Below, one piece after another: positions 40,816 to 49,482 of a stretch of DNA of 64,000 nt. The stretch lies in the NCBI GenBank assembly GCA_001077715.1, contig CP011126.1, positions 496,001 to 560,000 on the forward strand, read 5' to 3'. Position 1 is the first letter of the stretch. Each line of letters begins with the position of its first letter. The notes under the pieces are model-generated. The model worked only from the letters and a program-made list of their open reading frames with translations, searched no databases and was not told the origin of the DNA. The translations under genes and the position numbers were made by a program. Source of the stretch: Candidatus Coxiella mudrowiae (GTDB lineage Bacteria > Pseudomonadota > Gammaproteobacteria > Coxiellales > Coxiellaceae).

Positions 40816-40995
40816 TCTTCTAATCTCCATAAAATAGGGTGGATTAGTTAGTGCCGCTAGGCACGTAATCCCCTCTCTTTGTCTCCAAAATTGTTTTAAC
40901 TAATTAATTTTTAATAAATTTTATAACGCCGTCAATAAGAAAACCTTAACTTTTCTCTGTTACACTAAATCATATCCCTCTGATGAGATCCGATA

Positions 40996-41829
40996 ATGAA
41001 AAAAATCAGAGCTTCAAAAGTTACTTTCCCACTATGACCACCAAAAGGGCTGGAGAAGAAGAATCCTTGGAGAGCGCCTCCAGAAATTTTCGCATTAAAA
41101 GCGTTTTGTGAGACCCCAGAATATCAAAATTTAGCGGATGATGACGAAGTTTTATATGCACGTTTCCGCTTGATTCTTCGAGAAGACTAGACAACAAATT
41201 ACGGATAGTTTTCTTGGCAGAACAAATTTATCTAGAAAAAGTAAAGCAAGCTCCAGATTGTTTGTGTAATGGAAGTCAGAAATTCCAGCAATTAAAAATA
41301 CGGAAACTTTTTATTATCAAACTCCCATTGAGGATATCCCATTGGGAAACTACCTCATTTTAGATGGCTATGCTTTCGATGTGGAGGAGTTGGAAGCCTA
41401 TGCAAGTGTGTCATCAAATAAATTATACATTAATTAATCGTCATATTACAGATCCTGGAGTTGATAAATCATTTCCAGATCTGTCAAAAGAAAAATTAAG
41501 GAATTATCCTATTCTTGGCGAATTCGCAAGAGCTTTAGATAAATCAATTAAGTGATCAAAAAGCTAATATCATTAAACTGGAGACAGTGATCGCTGTATA
41601 TCAAATGCTTATTGGGATTAACAAGCTTTTTCATAATCACAAAGACGATAATGTTGTTGCTGCTGCACGAGAACGTCAACTTGAGCATGATTCTGATCGA
41701 ATGCAAGGTGGAATTAAAGTTTCAGCAAGTATTGGCGTTCAGCGGAAGTTTCAGAATCATGCAGTAACTCTTAGCCCTCAAGAACAAGAAGCTTTAGATA
41801 AATATTTAATTCGCATCCCCCATTTATAG
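40996..41829 (+). pseudogene. Unrecognised broken gene
   Basis: Starting at ATG 40996 (MKKIRASKVTFPL), pieces in alternating frames give ALKAFCETPEYQNLADDDEVLYARFRLIL, TPIEDIPLGNYLILDGYAFDVEELEAYA and, last, AAARERQLEHDSDRMQGGIKV with QNHAVTLSPQEQEALDKYL. The composition and length suggest a real soluble protein of about 270 residues. I know no family for it. 40816-40995 holds no gene; a small hairpin GTGCC/GGCAC at 40852-40865 may end the lon-pmbA transcript. Confidence 0.4.
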
Positions 41830-42590
41830 GGGGCGGGGCCTATATTACCGCCGGTGTCATTTGCTTGGGCTTTAGTAGGTGGTGATCATCAATGCATTCA
41901 GATCTTGCAATTTTATTTATGGTGTTTTGTTTTAGATTTTTATCCTAATCTTCGGATAGAAGAGCAAGCATCACCTTCGAGCAAGCATCACCTTCGAGCA
42001 AGCATCACCTTCTGTCCCTTTAGGCTAGCAATTCGGGAAAACACCAAGGCAAAAAAGCGGGTTAGAGAGAGGATCTGCTTCATTCAGCAGAAGAACGAGC
42101 TTTTAATAAATTTATCCTCAGAGTTAATTTTTGCTTTTATCAACAATTATTAGGGATCCTAATTAGTAATCGGTTAAATTCTAAGCAGCTAATACCACTG
42201 CTTAGTGTGAGTAATTCCCTTATGAGATTTGCTCAAAGACGAAGGATAGATTTTCAATCAACCATAGCCCATAACCAAATTCCAGCATTTTATATGGCAT
42301 TATTAACGCTAGGAGTGCGATTAATTCAAAATTCAGAAAATGCACATCTGGGAAGATGTGGTTATTGGGCCGCTCGCTACAGTAATCCGAATGATGGCCT
42401 CCTTAAGGGATGGCCTTCCTTACGGGGTGTGGGAAATCGTCTTTATGATTACCGTTCTCAATTTTGGAGGGGTGTAAGCAACGATGCCGTTTACAAGATC
42501 ATCAGATCTATAATGCGCTTAATGAAGCAGTGCAAACACAGGGAGGAATGAAAGCGATAGATGAGCTGCCAGAAAAGCACCGAGAGTAAT
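41830..42590 (+). pseudogene. Unrecognised broken gene or tail of the preceding one
   Basis: Pieces read GAYITAGVICLGFS, LLHSAEERAFNKFILRVNFC, SLMRFAQRRRIDFQSTIAHN with FYMALLTLGVRLIQNS, then RSQFWRGVSNDAVYKII. They lie on the same strand as 40996-41829, directly after its last stop, and could belong to the same former protein family. A 17-bp repeat (three copies) interrupts the start. The function is unknown. Confidence 0.35.
41962..42012 (+). repeat. 17-bp tandem repeat, three exact copies
   Basis: Unit GAGCAAGCATCACCTTC repeated at 41962, 41979 and 41996 without spacers. The length is not a multiple of three, so each copy changes the frame. Confidence 0.96.
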
Positions 42591-42674
42591 TAGAGTAAGA
42601 TAAGAGCTTTCACCTGTATCAAATTAATAGTGATTCATGTATTCGCTTCTTATTCTTCTTCCCGCGCGCAGTGT

Positions 42675-42703
42675 AAAATAGCACGTCAAATACGTGCTAT
42701 TTT
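42675..42703. terminator. Bidirectional intrinsic terminator
   Basis: AAAATAGCACG (42675-42685), loop TCAAATA, CGTGCTATTTT (42693-42703): an 11-bp perfect stem ending in a T run on both strands. It lies between the plus-strand remnants ending near 42590 and the minus-strand ptsH operon ending at 42866, which is where a two-way terminator would be expected. Confidence 0.65.
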
Positions 42704-42724
42704 AGGAGATTCCTCTCGCTGACG

Positions 42725-42807
42725 CTCGGGATCACGTGTTCTCTCTCGAGGGTGATGTGTGCTCTCTCTCGGGATAACGTACTCTCTTGGGATGATGTGC
42801 TCGGATA
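42725..42807. repeat. Four imperfect about 20-bp repeats
   Basis: Segments beginning CTCGGGATCACGTG, CTCGAGGGTGATGTG, CTCGGGATAACGTA, and CTTGGGATGATGTG follow each other directly, each ending in a CTCT-like run. They lie downstream of ptsH and are GC-richer than the surroundings. Confidence 0.7.
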
Positions 42808-42865
42808 GGGTGCCGACCAAATCCATTCATAAAAGTTTCAGTGCCTGTCTGGAAGTAGTTAATGC

Positions 42866-43135
42866 TTACTCTTCCTCACCGAACTTGTTATTAATTAATT
42901 CTTCAATCGCTGCGGCAGATTCTTTCTCATCATCCCCGGTGACGGTAAGCTCGATTTCGGAGCCGCAGTTGACGGCGAGCACCATAAGGCACATGAGACT
43001 TTTGGCATTGACTTCACGATCGTTGTAACGGACTAAGGTTTCGCTTTGGTAACGAGAGGCGAGATTAGTGAGTTTTATAGCAGCTCGAGCATGTAAGCCT
43101 AGCTTATTAATAATTTTTAGGTTTTTTCGGATCAT
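42866..43135 (-). CDS. ptsH: Phosphocarrier protein HPr / NPr-like
   Basis: An 89-residue HPr-fold protein. The phosphorylatable histidine is His15 in NKLGLHARAA, and the regulatory serine is Ser46 in NAKSLMCLM, the residue modified by HPr kinase. The genome neighbourhood (hpf-hprK-ptsH) is that of the nitrogen-type PTS found beside lptB in many proteobacteria. It probably acts in phosphate-relay regulation rather than sugar uptake; no sugar permease is visible. It follows hprK by 9 bases on the minus strand and ends the unit. Confidence 0.92.
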   Translation of the reverse strand: MIRKNLKIINKLGLHARAAIKLTNLASRYQSETLVRYNDREVNAKSLMCLMVLAVNCGSEIELTVTGDDEKESAAAIEELINNKFGEEE

Positions 43136-43144
43136 TATTTTTTC

Positions 43145-43702
43145 TCATTTGAAACCGTTATTAAAATTAACACTGGAATCATAGCCTTCTTTTTTCAAGA
43201 CTTGATTGCGTACCAGCGTTTCAATTAGAAGGGGCAAGTTTCTTCCTGCATAAACAGGAAGTATTATTTTAGGGAGGATTACTCCTAAAATTGTTTCCTC
43301 TTCGCAGACAGGATTAAGGGGATCCACAATCTCAAGTTTATCCTTAGGCTTGATTAAGGTAATTATTAAACTAATTTCATAGTGAGAAATAATTGCATCG
43401 GTTCCGAAGAGCTTAGAGACATCGAGCATTCCAACATCTGAAATTAAAATATAACCGCAGGCAACGGCAGGACAATTACCAATTAATTGATTATGTTGGT
43501 AGACAACATCAACCATATCATCACAAATCATTTGGTGACCACGATCTAGCAAAGCGAGAGTTAATTCGCTTTTGCCAATATTGGGTTCACCCATAATTAA
43601 AACGCCTAATTTATCAATGACAAGAAAATTGGCATGTAAGGATGTGGGTGTGCAGTTAGTAGAAAGCCCCGAAGTCATTTCGGCGCTTGGATAGGGTGAC
43701 AT
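43145..43702 (-). CDS. hprK: HPr kinase/phosphorylase, catalytic domain only
   Basis: 185 residues: the C-terminal P-loop domain of HPrK/P without the N-terminal domain of the 310-residue enzymes, as in short alphaproteobacterial forms. The P-loop is GEPNIGKSELTLALLDRGH near residue 38 (usually G.SG.GKSE). DDMVDVVY and CPAVACGYILI follow. Where the family signature LE.RG.G...V is expected, the sequence reads LISDVGMLDVSKLFG, so the signature Glu and Arg are not kept. YAGRNLPLLIE is typical of the end. It would phosphorylate Ser46 of the adjacent HPr. The start overlaps the hpf stop (TAATG). The activity of this divergent form is uncertain. Confidence 0.85.
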   Translation of the reverse strand: MSPYPSAEMTSGLSTNCTPTSLHANFLVIDKLGVLIMGEPNIGKSELTLALLDRGHQMICDDMVDVVYQHNQLIGNCPAVACGYILISDVGMLDVSKLFGTDAIISHYEISLIITLIKPKDKLEIVDPLNPVCEEETILGVILPKIILPVYAGRNLPLLIETLVRNQVLKKEGYDSSVNFNNGFK

Positions 43703-43992
43703 TATCGGTGATCGCCTTTTTTAGCTTTGTATTTTGCTAATTGTATTTGCAATTTTTGGATTAAAAGGTCGACCGTTTTATACATATCCTCAGATTCCGC
43801 CTGAGCGTTAATTTTGCTGCCCGGTAATTGGAGATTGGCATCTGCAATCTGACGAATTTTATTGACATGAAAGGTAATATGGATATTAGTGATTTCATCA
43901 AAACAGGGATGTAATCGCTTTAATTTTTTTTCAGTAAGTCCACGTAAGGCTGGTGAAATATGTAAGCCATGACCTGTCATTTGAATTTGCAT
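43702..43992 (-). CDS. hpf: Ribosome hibernation promoting factor, short form
   Basis: 96 residues, S30AE/YfiA family. This protein binds the 30S decoding region and helps form inactive 100S ribosomes in stationary phase. Motifs: MQIQMTGHGLHISPALRG, KKLKRLHPCFDEITNIHI, INAQAESEDMYKTVDLL. A very strong Shine-Dalgarno AGGAGGTG stands just before the ATG. In related bacteria rpoN lies between lptB and hpf. Here only 66 bases separate hpf from lptB, so rpoN is absent at this place. Confidence 0.95.
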   Translation of the reverse strand: MQIQMTGHGLHISPALRGLTEKKLKRLHPCFDEITNIHITFHVNKIRQIADANLQLPGSKINAQAESEDMYKTVDLLIQKLQIQLAKYKAKKGDHR

Positions 43993-44058
43993 AGTACACC
44001 TCCTTTTTTATTATTAACATTTTAATTTTTTGTAAATCATTTGGGTTCTTAGATAATT

Positions 44059-44781
44059 CTATAAATCAAATTCATTTCCCAAATAAACTTCGCGTACGCT
44101 TTGGTTGTTTAATATTTCCTGGGACGTTCCTGTGGCGATAATACTCCCTTCATTAACAATATAGGCGCGCTCGCAAATATTCAGTGTTTCCCGAACATTG
44201 TGATCTGTAATTAAAATTCCAATACCACGTTCCCGTAAATGAATAATAATTCTTTTGATATCAAGAACCGAAATGGGGTCAATACCGGCGAAAGGTTCGT
44301 CGAGTAAAATAAATTTAGGATCCATAGCTAAAGCACGTGCGATTTCCACACGGCGTTTTTCTCCGCCTGATAAGCTGTATCCTGGGATATCTCGCAAATG
44401 CTCAACATGAAATTCTTGGAGTAAAGATTCACATTTCTCTTTGCGCTGCTGCTTGGATAAATCTTTACGAAGCTCAAGGATAGCCATGATATTGTTAGCT
44501 ACTGATAATTTTCTGAAAATAGAGGTTTCTTGAGGTAAATAACCTATTCCCAACCGGGCGCGTTTATGCATAGGATAGAAGCTAATGTTTTCCTGATCTA
44601 AGAAAACCTCACCGCTATCTGCGGTAACTAAACCTACCATCATGTAAAAACTCGTAGTTTTACCTGCCCCATTGGGACCCAAAAGTCCTATAATCTGGTT
44701 GCTGATGGATAGCGAAACATCTTTCACCACTCGGCGCGATTTGTATTTTTTTTGTAATTGTTTGGCGCTTAAAGTTGGCAT
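44059..44781 (-). CDS. lptB: LPS export ABC transporter, ATP-binding protein LptB
   Basis: 240-residue ATPase that drives extraction of LPS from the inner membrane with LptF/G and LptC. Walker [17 protein letters not shown] near 35, Q-loop [11 protein letters not shown], signature [18 protein letters not shown] near 135, Walker [15 protein letters not shown], and the H-loop LITDHNVRE are all intact. It follows the broken lptA directly on the minus strand. The gene is in perfect condition, so LPS or lipid A export is presumably still needed. Confidence 0.96.
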   Translation of the reverse strand: MPTLSAKQLQKKYKSRRVVKDVSLSISNQIIGLLGPNGAGKTTSFYMMVGLVTADSGEVFLDQENISFYPMHKRARLGIGYLPQETSIFRKLSVANNIMAILELRKDLSKQQRKEKCESLLQEFHVEHLRDIPGYSLSGGEKRRVEIARALAMDPKFILLDEPFAGIDPISVLDIKRIIIHLRERGIGILITDHNVRETLNICERAYIVNEGSIIATGTSQEILNNQSVREVYLGNEFDL

Positions 44782-44786
44782 GGCTA

Positions 44787-45263
44787 TTACGGTTCAACCA
44801 CCATTGTCGTAGTGTTTTTTTCGCCCAGATTGATGGAAATCACGGTTTGTTTTTTTAATATCATACCAGATATGCGGCTCAGTTAAGATATTTTGATTTT
44901 GAGTTACCCGAGCATTTTTAATTAACACCACCTGAGCTTTGGGAGGATAATAAATGATCGTATTAGCTTCTGCATAGAGGCGAGCTTTATCTGTATTGGG
45001 AAGGGTGGTGTATAATGGAGGTGGGACCACCAATGACGAGAATCCGAGCGATTCGATTTGTAAGGGGATTGTTATAGACGATTTTGTCTCTAAAAAATTG
45101 GGTAGGCCCCTGGGGGGGGTATACACATGCTCTTTGTAAATAGTGATGTGATCGGAACGTTGGTAAATGATCTCGCTAGCCCGGACATGGTAAGGTTTAA
45201 ATTGATCACTAGAGAGGAGACTCGAGGTCAGAGTCGGAATGCCGAGTAATAAAGCCTATTCAT
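44787..45263 (-). pseudogene. lptA: LPS transport periplasmic bridge protein LptA, frameshifted
   Basis: LptA joins inner and outer membrane machinery as a beta-jellyroll bridge. The sequence is recognisable throughout: ALLLGIPTLTSS (signal), SSDQFKPYHVRASEIIYQ, DHITIYKEHVY, then PQGPTQFFRDKIVYNNPLT in a different frame, LPNTDKARLYAEANTIIYYP, AQVVLIKNARVTQNQNIL, and a last piece QTVISINLGEKNTTTMVV in another frame. Breaks occur after the start codon (ATGAATAG), at a C8 run near 45114, near 45015, and at an A7 run near 44848. Two lie in homopolymers, so sequencing error or transcriptional slippage could explain those. The others argue for real decay. lptB and lptC on each side are intact. Confidence 0.8.
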
Positions 45264-45288
45264 TATTCTCAGAATCTCTATTATTTCT

Positions 45289-45873
45289 TTATCGTTTTTT
45301 AGGGTGGTTGGCGTTCGCTTCATAAACACCTCGAGAATGTGAAAGTAAATGAATGAGACCTTTTTTTAGATCGGCGGTCATGCCTGTAGCTTTCAGCAAG
45401 GAGTCGGGACGAACAATGGTAACAGGTTGATCTGTTTGAGCAAAAGAGCGACGGGGAAAGATAGTCATATCCTGGGTGGTAATTGTAGTTTCTACTTCCA
45501 TTGCTTGAGAGGGTTCGTGAATTTTTACGTGGTCCCACAAATAAATCCATTCAATTCCATTTTGGCTTTTACCGTGATCAGCATGAATAGTCCAAGGCAC
45601 ATGTTGAGAAGTGTAAATAAGGTAGTGAGGCGAGGTGAGACGAGAAGAATTTTTATAGGGGAAGTGAACGATAAAGGGGGAAACTAAATGGCTGTGTAAG
45701 TCACCCTGATCATCATATTGATAATAATCGACCTCACGCATAAAAGTATTGGGTTGATGGTCTAATTGTTGCTTTAGAAGCTTTTCGTGAGGAAGGGAGT
45801 TGGGGAACATCAGTGCCGTTGTAAGACAAGCGAGAACGATTAAAATTAAGCTAAACCCGACATTTTTATTCAT
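45289..45873 (-). CDS. lptC: LPS export protein LptC
   Basis: 194 residues with an N-terminal membrane anchor (NVGFSLILIVLACLTTALMF) and a periplasmic beta-jellyroll. Typical positions: TFMREVDYYQYDDQGDLHS, TSPHYLIYTSQHVPWTIHAD, GIEWIYLWDHVKIHEP, TTQDMTIFPRRSFAQTDQPV, GMTADLKKGLIHLLSHSRGVY. It receives LPS from LptB2FG and passes it to LptA. It overlaps the kdsC stop by four bases on the same strand, so it lies in one operon kdsD-kdsC-lptC-lptA-lptB. Confidence 0.93.
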   Translation of the reverse strand: MNKNVGFSLILIVLACLTTALMFPNSLPHEKLLKQQLDHQPNTFMREVDYYQYDDQGDLHSHLVSPFIVHFPYKNSSRLTSPHYLIYTSQHVPWTIHADHGKSQNGIEWIYLWDHVKIHEPSQAMEVETTITTQDMTIFPRRSFAQTDQPVTIVRPDSLLKATGMTADLKKGLIHLLSHSRGVYEANANHPKKR

Positions 45874-46367
45874 GGCTGATTTGAAGGGAGAATTAAATCA
45901 CAAACTTCACGCACAGCTCCTTCTCCACCGCGTTTTGTCGTACTCCAATGCGCTGATGAATGAACGGCGGGTACCGCATTGGCAACCGCAATCGCTAAGC
46001 CGACTCTCTGCATTATGGACAAATCAGGCAAGTCATCACCCACGTAAGCCACTTCTTTTTCCTCCAGTTGTAATTGAGAAAGCAATTCCTCATAAGGAAT
46101 GCGCTTGTCACGTTCACCTTGAAAGACGTGTGAAATGCCTAACTCTTTCGCTCGTCGAAAGACGGCTTGATTTTCTCGACTGCTTATAATCGCCACCTCA
46201 ACACCCGCCTGCAACAAGCGTTTGATTCCAAGTCCATCTTGGACATGAAAAACTTTTAACACCTCTCCATCGGTGCTATACCAGAGCCGGCCATCCGTGA
46301 GCACTCCATCCACATCAAGGATTAAGAGCTTGATGTACCGAAATTTATCGAGTGAGACTACTTCCAT
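45870..46367 (-). CDS. kdsC: 3-deoxy-D-manno-octulosonate 8-phosphate phosphatase
   Basis: 165 residues, HAD superfamily C0 type without cap domain, acting as a tetramer. The nucleophile motif LDVDGVLTDGRLWY is near residue 17, motif II IISSRENQAV, motif III lysine in KELGISHVFQG region, and motif IV YVGDDLPDL. It removes phosphate from Kdo-8-phosphate, giving Kdo for the LPS inner core. It lies between kdsD (5 bases upstream) and lptC (overlapping). Confidence 0.95.
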   Translation of the reverse strand: MEVVSLDKFRYIKLLILDVDGVLTDGRLWYSTDGEVLKVFHVQDGLGIKRLLQAGVEVAIISSRENQAVFRRAKELGISHVFQGERDKRIPYEELLSQLQLEEKEVAYVGDDLPDLSIMQRVGLAIAVANAVPAVHSSAHWSTTKRGGEGAVREVCDLILPSNQP

Positions 46368-46372
46368 GCGCC

Positions 46373-47347
46373 CTAAATAACCCCCGCGCGTAAAAGATCA
46401 TGCATATGGATGACACCCAAGGGGTAACGCTCTTCATCGGTAACGACAAGTGAAGTGATTTTATGTTCATGCATAACTTTGAGTGCTTCGGCCGCTAAAA
46501 GTTTCGGACGAATAGTAATCCCATTTTTAGACATAACTTCTTTGATTGGTGTCCGGTGAATATCGTAACCTTTGTCTAATGTGCGACGCAGATCGCCATC
46601 TGTGAAAACCCCTACTAAACGACCATTGTCGCCAATAACAGCCGTCATCCCCAAGCTCTTTTTAGTAATTTCGACCAAAGCCTCATCTAACATACAATCC
46701 GGTTTTACCGCCGGGATGTGATCTTTAGTATGCATAAGGTCATCGATGTGAAGCAAAAGGCGTCTTCCTAAGGCGCCTCCCGGATGGACCCGGGCGAAAT
46801 CGTTTGCCGTGAAACCCCGAGCTTCAAGAAGTGCAATTGCTAAGGCATCTCCCATAACTAAAGTGGCCGTAGTACTAGAAGTAGGTGCTAGCCCCAGGGG
46901 GCACGCTTCTTGCTGAACACTGACATCGATGACCGTATCAGCAGTACGGGCTAAACTGGATTGAAGTTTGCCCGTGAAAGTGAGAAGGGGGATGCCTAAT
47001 CTTTTGATTGTAGAAAGAATATTAATAATTTCAGGAGTCTCGCCTGAATAAGAAATCGCCAGGGCGACATCTTCTCCAGTAATCATACCAATATCGCCGT
47101 GGCTGGCTTCTCCGGGGTGAACATAAAATGAAGGGGTCCCTGTGCTGGCAAGGGTGGCGGAAATTTTTCGAGCAATGTGCCCAGATTTGCCCATTCCTAA
47201 GACAACCACCCGTCCTTTGGAAGCTAGGATGGTTTTACATGCTGTGGCAAAGTCTTTGTTAATGCGCTCTTGTAAGAATTGGATTGCTCGCAATTCTGTA
47301 GCAATGACGGCTTTTCCAAGCGTGTAAAATTTCTCACTGTCGCCCAT
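46373..47347 (-). CDS. kdsD: D-arabinose 5-phosphate isomerase
   Basis: 324 residues: a SIS domain (about 35-180, GRVVVLGMGKSGHIARKI, HPGEASHGDIGMI, SYSGETPEI) and two CBS domains (about 205-320, LMHTKDHIPAVKPDCM and VMSKNGITIRPKLLAAEAL). It converts ribulose 5-phosphate to arabinose 5-phosphate, the first committed precursor of Kdo. The first gene of the minus-strand operon that runs into the Lpt genes; it is divergent from mlaF, with about 70 bases between them for both promoters. Confidence 0.95.
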   Translation of the reverse strand: MGDSEKFYTLGKAVIATELRAIQFLQERINKDFATACKTILASKGRVVVLGMGKSGHIARKISATLASTGTPSFYVHPGEASHGDIGMITGEDVALAISYSGETPEIINILSTIKRLGIPLLTFTGKLQSSLARTADTVIDVSVQQEACPLGLAPTSSTTATLVMGDALAIALLEARGFTANDFARVHPGGALGRRLLLHIDDLMHTKDHIPAVKPDCMLDEALVEITKKSLGMTAVIGDNGRLVGVFTDGDLRRTLDKGYDIHRTPIKEVMSKNGITIRPKLLAAEALKVMHEHKITSLVVTDEERYPLGVIHMHDLLRAGVI

Positions 47348-47420
47348 AAGAAAAATACTAATGAATCACTGTATGAGTTTCGGTATTATAGGCAAAGTTA
47401 TAACATGAATCACGGTGTTT

Positions 47421-48209
47421 ATGAGTGTTGTTATTGCACGTAATTTAAGTTATTCCAGAAAGAATAATCTCATCTTCAACAAAATTAATTTCGAAATTGC
47501 CCGCGGGAAGGTGACGGCAATCATGGGGCCGAGTGGAAGTGGTAAAACAACTTTATTGCGATTATTGAGTGGGCAAATTAAGCCTTTTGAAGGAAGTCTT
47601 GAGGTTAATGGAATAAACAGCCTTTCTCTATCCCGTTCCAAATTAAATCAATTACGCCGAAAAATGGGCGTGTTATTTCAGCAAGGAGCGCTTTTTACAG
47701 ATTTGAATGTATTTGAAAATGTGGCCTTCCCTTTGCGTGAACATACTAATCTGCCGGACGATATGATTCGAGATTTAGTTTTAATGAAATTAGAGTCAGT
47801 GGGATTGCGTGGGGCTACTTCTCTCTTCGTCAATCAATTGTCTGGAGGGATGATTCAACGAGTGGCTTTAGCTCGAGCAATTATGCTCGATCCTGAATTA
47901 ATGTTGTATGATGAGCCTTTTTCAGGGCAAGACCCGATTAATCGTGGTATTTTGCTGAGATTAATTCGTAAATTAAATAAAGCATTAGGTATGACTAGCG
48001 TCCTCGTTTCTCATGATTTTATGGAAGTAACCGCCATTTCAGATTACATTTATGTAATTGCCGGTGGAAAGATTATTGGCAGCGGGTCTTCTGAAGTAAT
48101 TAAAACGGCGCAAGACCCTCAAATCCGACAATTCGTGAATGGTTTTGCAGATGGTCCAGTTCACTTTCGTTATCCTGCATCCGATTATCGCCAGGATTTA
48201 TTGTTGTGA
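47421..48209 (+). CDS. mlaF: Phospholipid-trafficking ABC transporter, ATP-binding protein MlaF
   Basis: 262 residues from ATG 47421 (MSVVIARNLSYSRKNNLIF). A GTG two codons upstream is also open. Walker A GPSGSGKTTLLRLLSG, Q-loop FQQGALFTDLNVFENVAFP, signature NQLSGGMIQRVALARAI, Walker B ELMLYDEPFSGQDP, and H-loop SHDFMEV are intact. With MlaE, D, B and C it moves phospholipid between the membranes and keeps outer-membrane asymmetry. It overlaps mlaE by four bases. Confidence 0.95.
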   Translation: MSVVIARNLSYSRKNNLIFNKINFEIARGKVTAIMGPSGSGKTTLLRLLSGQIKPFEGSLEVNGINSLSLSRSKLNQLRRKMGVLFQQGALFTDLNVFENVAFPLREHTNLPDDMIRDLVLMKLESVGLRGATSLFVNQLSGGMIQRVALARAIMLDPELMLYDEPFSGQDPINRGILLRLIRKLNKALGMTSVLVSHDFMEVTAISDYIYVIAGGKIIGSGSSEVIKTAQDPQIRQFVNGFADGPVHFRYPASDYRQDLLL

Positions 48210-48988
48210 TTGTTCGAATTCAATCTTTGGGCCACTTGGGTATTGAGTATTGTCGGCGTATCGGGCAATCGGGATTTTTTTTATTGCAAGTAATCGTGCA
48301 ACGTCCGCGTTGGTTAAGAATTTGGCCTTTATTAGCTGTTCAATTGTATCGCGTAGGTGTGCTGTCTTTAGCTGTTGTTTTATTATCGGCTTTATTTATT
48401 GGGATGGTTGTCTCTTTGCAAGGCTATCATATTTTGCAAAAATTTGGCGCGTTGCAGGAGTTGGGACAATTATTAGCCTTGACCATCATTCGAGAATTAG
48501 GCCCTGTTATCACAGCTCTATTGTTTGCTGGTCGTGCTGGTTCGGCTTTAACGGCTGAGATTGGTCTTATGCGAGCTACGGATCAATTGGAATGCATGGA
48601 AACAATGGGAGTGGATCCGCTTTGGCGGGTAATTGCGCCGCGGTTTTTGGCAGGATTAATTGCCTTACCGCTTTTAACACTCTTATTTAATCTAACGTCT
48701 ATTTATGGTGGTCATTTAGTGGTTGTTGGTTGGATTGGGTTGAACAATAATTTCTTTTGGTCGAACATGCAGGCGGTAGTAAGTTTTCGTGGCGATATTT
48801 TGAATGGTGTGATTAAGAGTATGGTTTTTGCACTGATTATTACTTGGATCGCGCTGTATCAAGGATATTATTCAGAACCGAATGCTGCGGGAATGAGTCG
48901 AGCAACGACAAAAACAGTAGTTTATTCGTCCACAATAGTATTAGCTTTAGATTTTATTTTGACGGCTCTGATGATGGGGGGCTGGTAA
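48206..48988 (+). CDS. mlaE: Phospholipid-trafficking ABC transporter, permease MlaE
   Basis: 260 residues with about five or six membrane segments. Family motifs: ALFIGMVVSLQGYHILQKFG, LALTIIRELGPVITALLFAGRAGSALTAEIG, QLECMETMGVDPLWRVIAPRF, and the C-terminal SRATTKTVVYSSTIVLALDF. Its start overlaps the end of mlaF; a GTG or TTG-rich start context (GTGATTGTTCG) is used. Intact, unlike the paralogous permease at 28.6-29.4 kb. Confidence 0.95.
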   Translation: MIVRIQSLGHLGIEYCRRIGQSGFFLLQVIVQRPRWLRIWPLLAVQLYRVGVLSLAVVLLSALFIGMVVSLQGYHILQKFGALQELGQLLALTIIRELGPVITALLFAGRAGSALTAEIGLMRATDQLECMETMGVDPLWRVIAPRFLAGLIALPLLTLLFNLTSIYGGHLVVVGWIGLNNNFFWSNMQAVVSFRGDILNGVIKSMVFALIITWIALYQGYYSEPNAAGMSRATTKTVVYSSTIVLALDFILTALMMGGW

Positions 48989-48989
48989 T

Positions 48990-49445
48990 TTGAGTAATCG
49001 AACGATTGAATTTATGGTTGGCCTTTTTATGATTGCGGGGTTTTTAGCGTTAATAGCTTTGGCATTTAAAACAAGTGGATTAAAATCCCTAGGCGAAGAA
49101 AATTATTATGTTATCAAAACTGAGTTTGACAACATCGGTGGTTTAAAGGTTCGTGCGCCGGTAATGATTTCCGGTGTTACTGTAGGGCAAGTAATGAAAA
49201 TTACCTTAGACAGGAACAACTTTCAGGCTTTGGTCGTTCTGCAAATCAATAAAAAGATAAATAACTTGCCCGCAGATACCTCAGCGACGATATTAACTCA
49301 AGGATTATTCGGAGCGAATTATATTGAATTGATGCCGGGTTTTGCATCAGTCAATTTAAAAAATAATGATTGGATTAAAACCACTCATTCCGCACTAATC
49401 TTAGAAAATTTAATTGGTCAATTTATTTATAATTTTAAAAAATAA
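48990..49445 (+). CDS. mlaD: MCE-domain lipid-binding protein MlaD
   Basis: 151 residues starting at TTG 48990, one base after the mlaE stop. One N-terminal anchor (IEFMVGLFMIAGFLALIALAFK) and an MCE domain at about 40-118 (YYVIKTEFDNIGGLKVRAPV, SGVTVGQVMKITLDR, TILTQGLFGANYIELMPG). It forms the hexameric ring on MlaE through which phospholipids pass. The length is normal for gammaproteobacterial MlaD. Confidence 0.94.
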   Translation: MSNRTIEFMVGLFMIAGFLALIALAFKTSGLKSLGEENYYVIKTEFDNIGGLKVRAPVMISGVTVGQVMKITLDRNNFQALVVLQINKKINNLPADTSATILTQGLFGANYIELMPGFASVNLKNNDWIKTTHSALILENLIGQFIYNFKK

Positions 49446-49482
49446 TCTTTAATTTTTTATTCTGTAACAACGGTAGAGCAAT

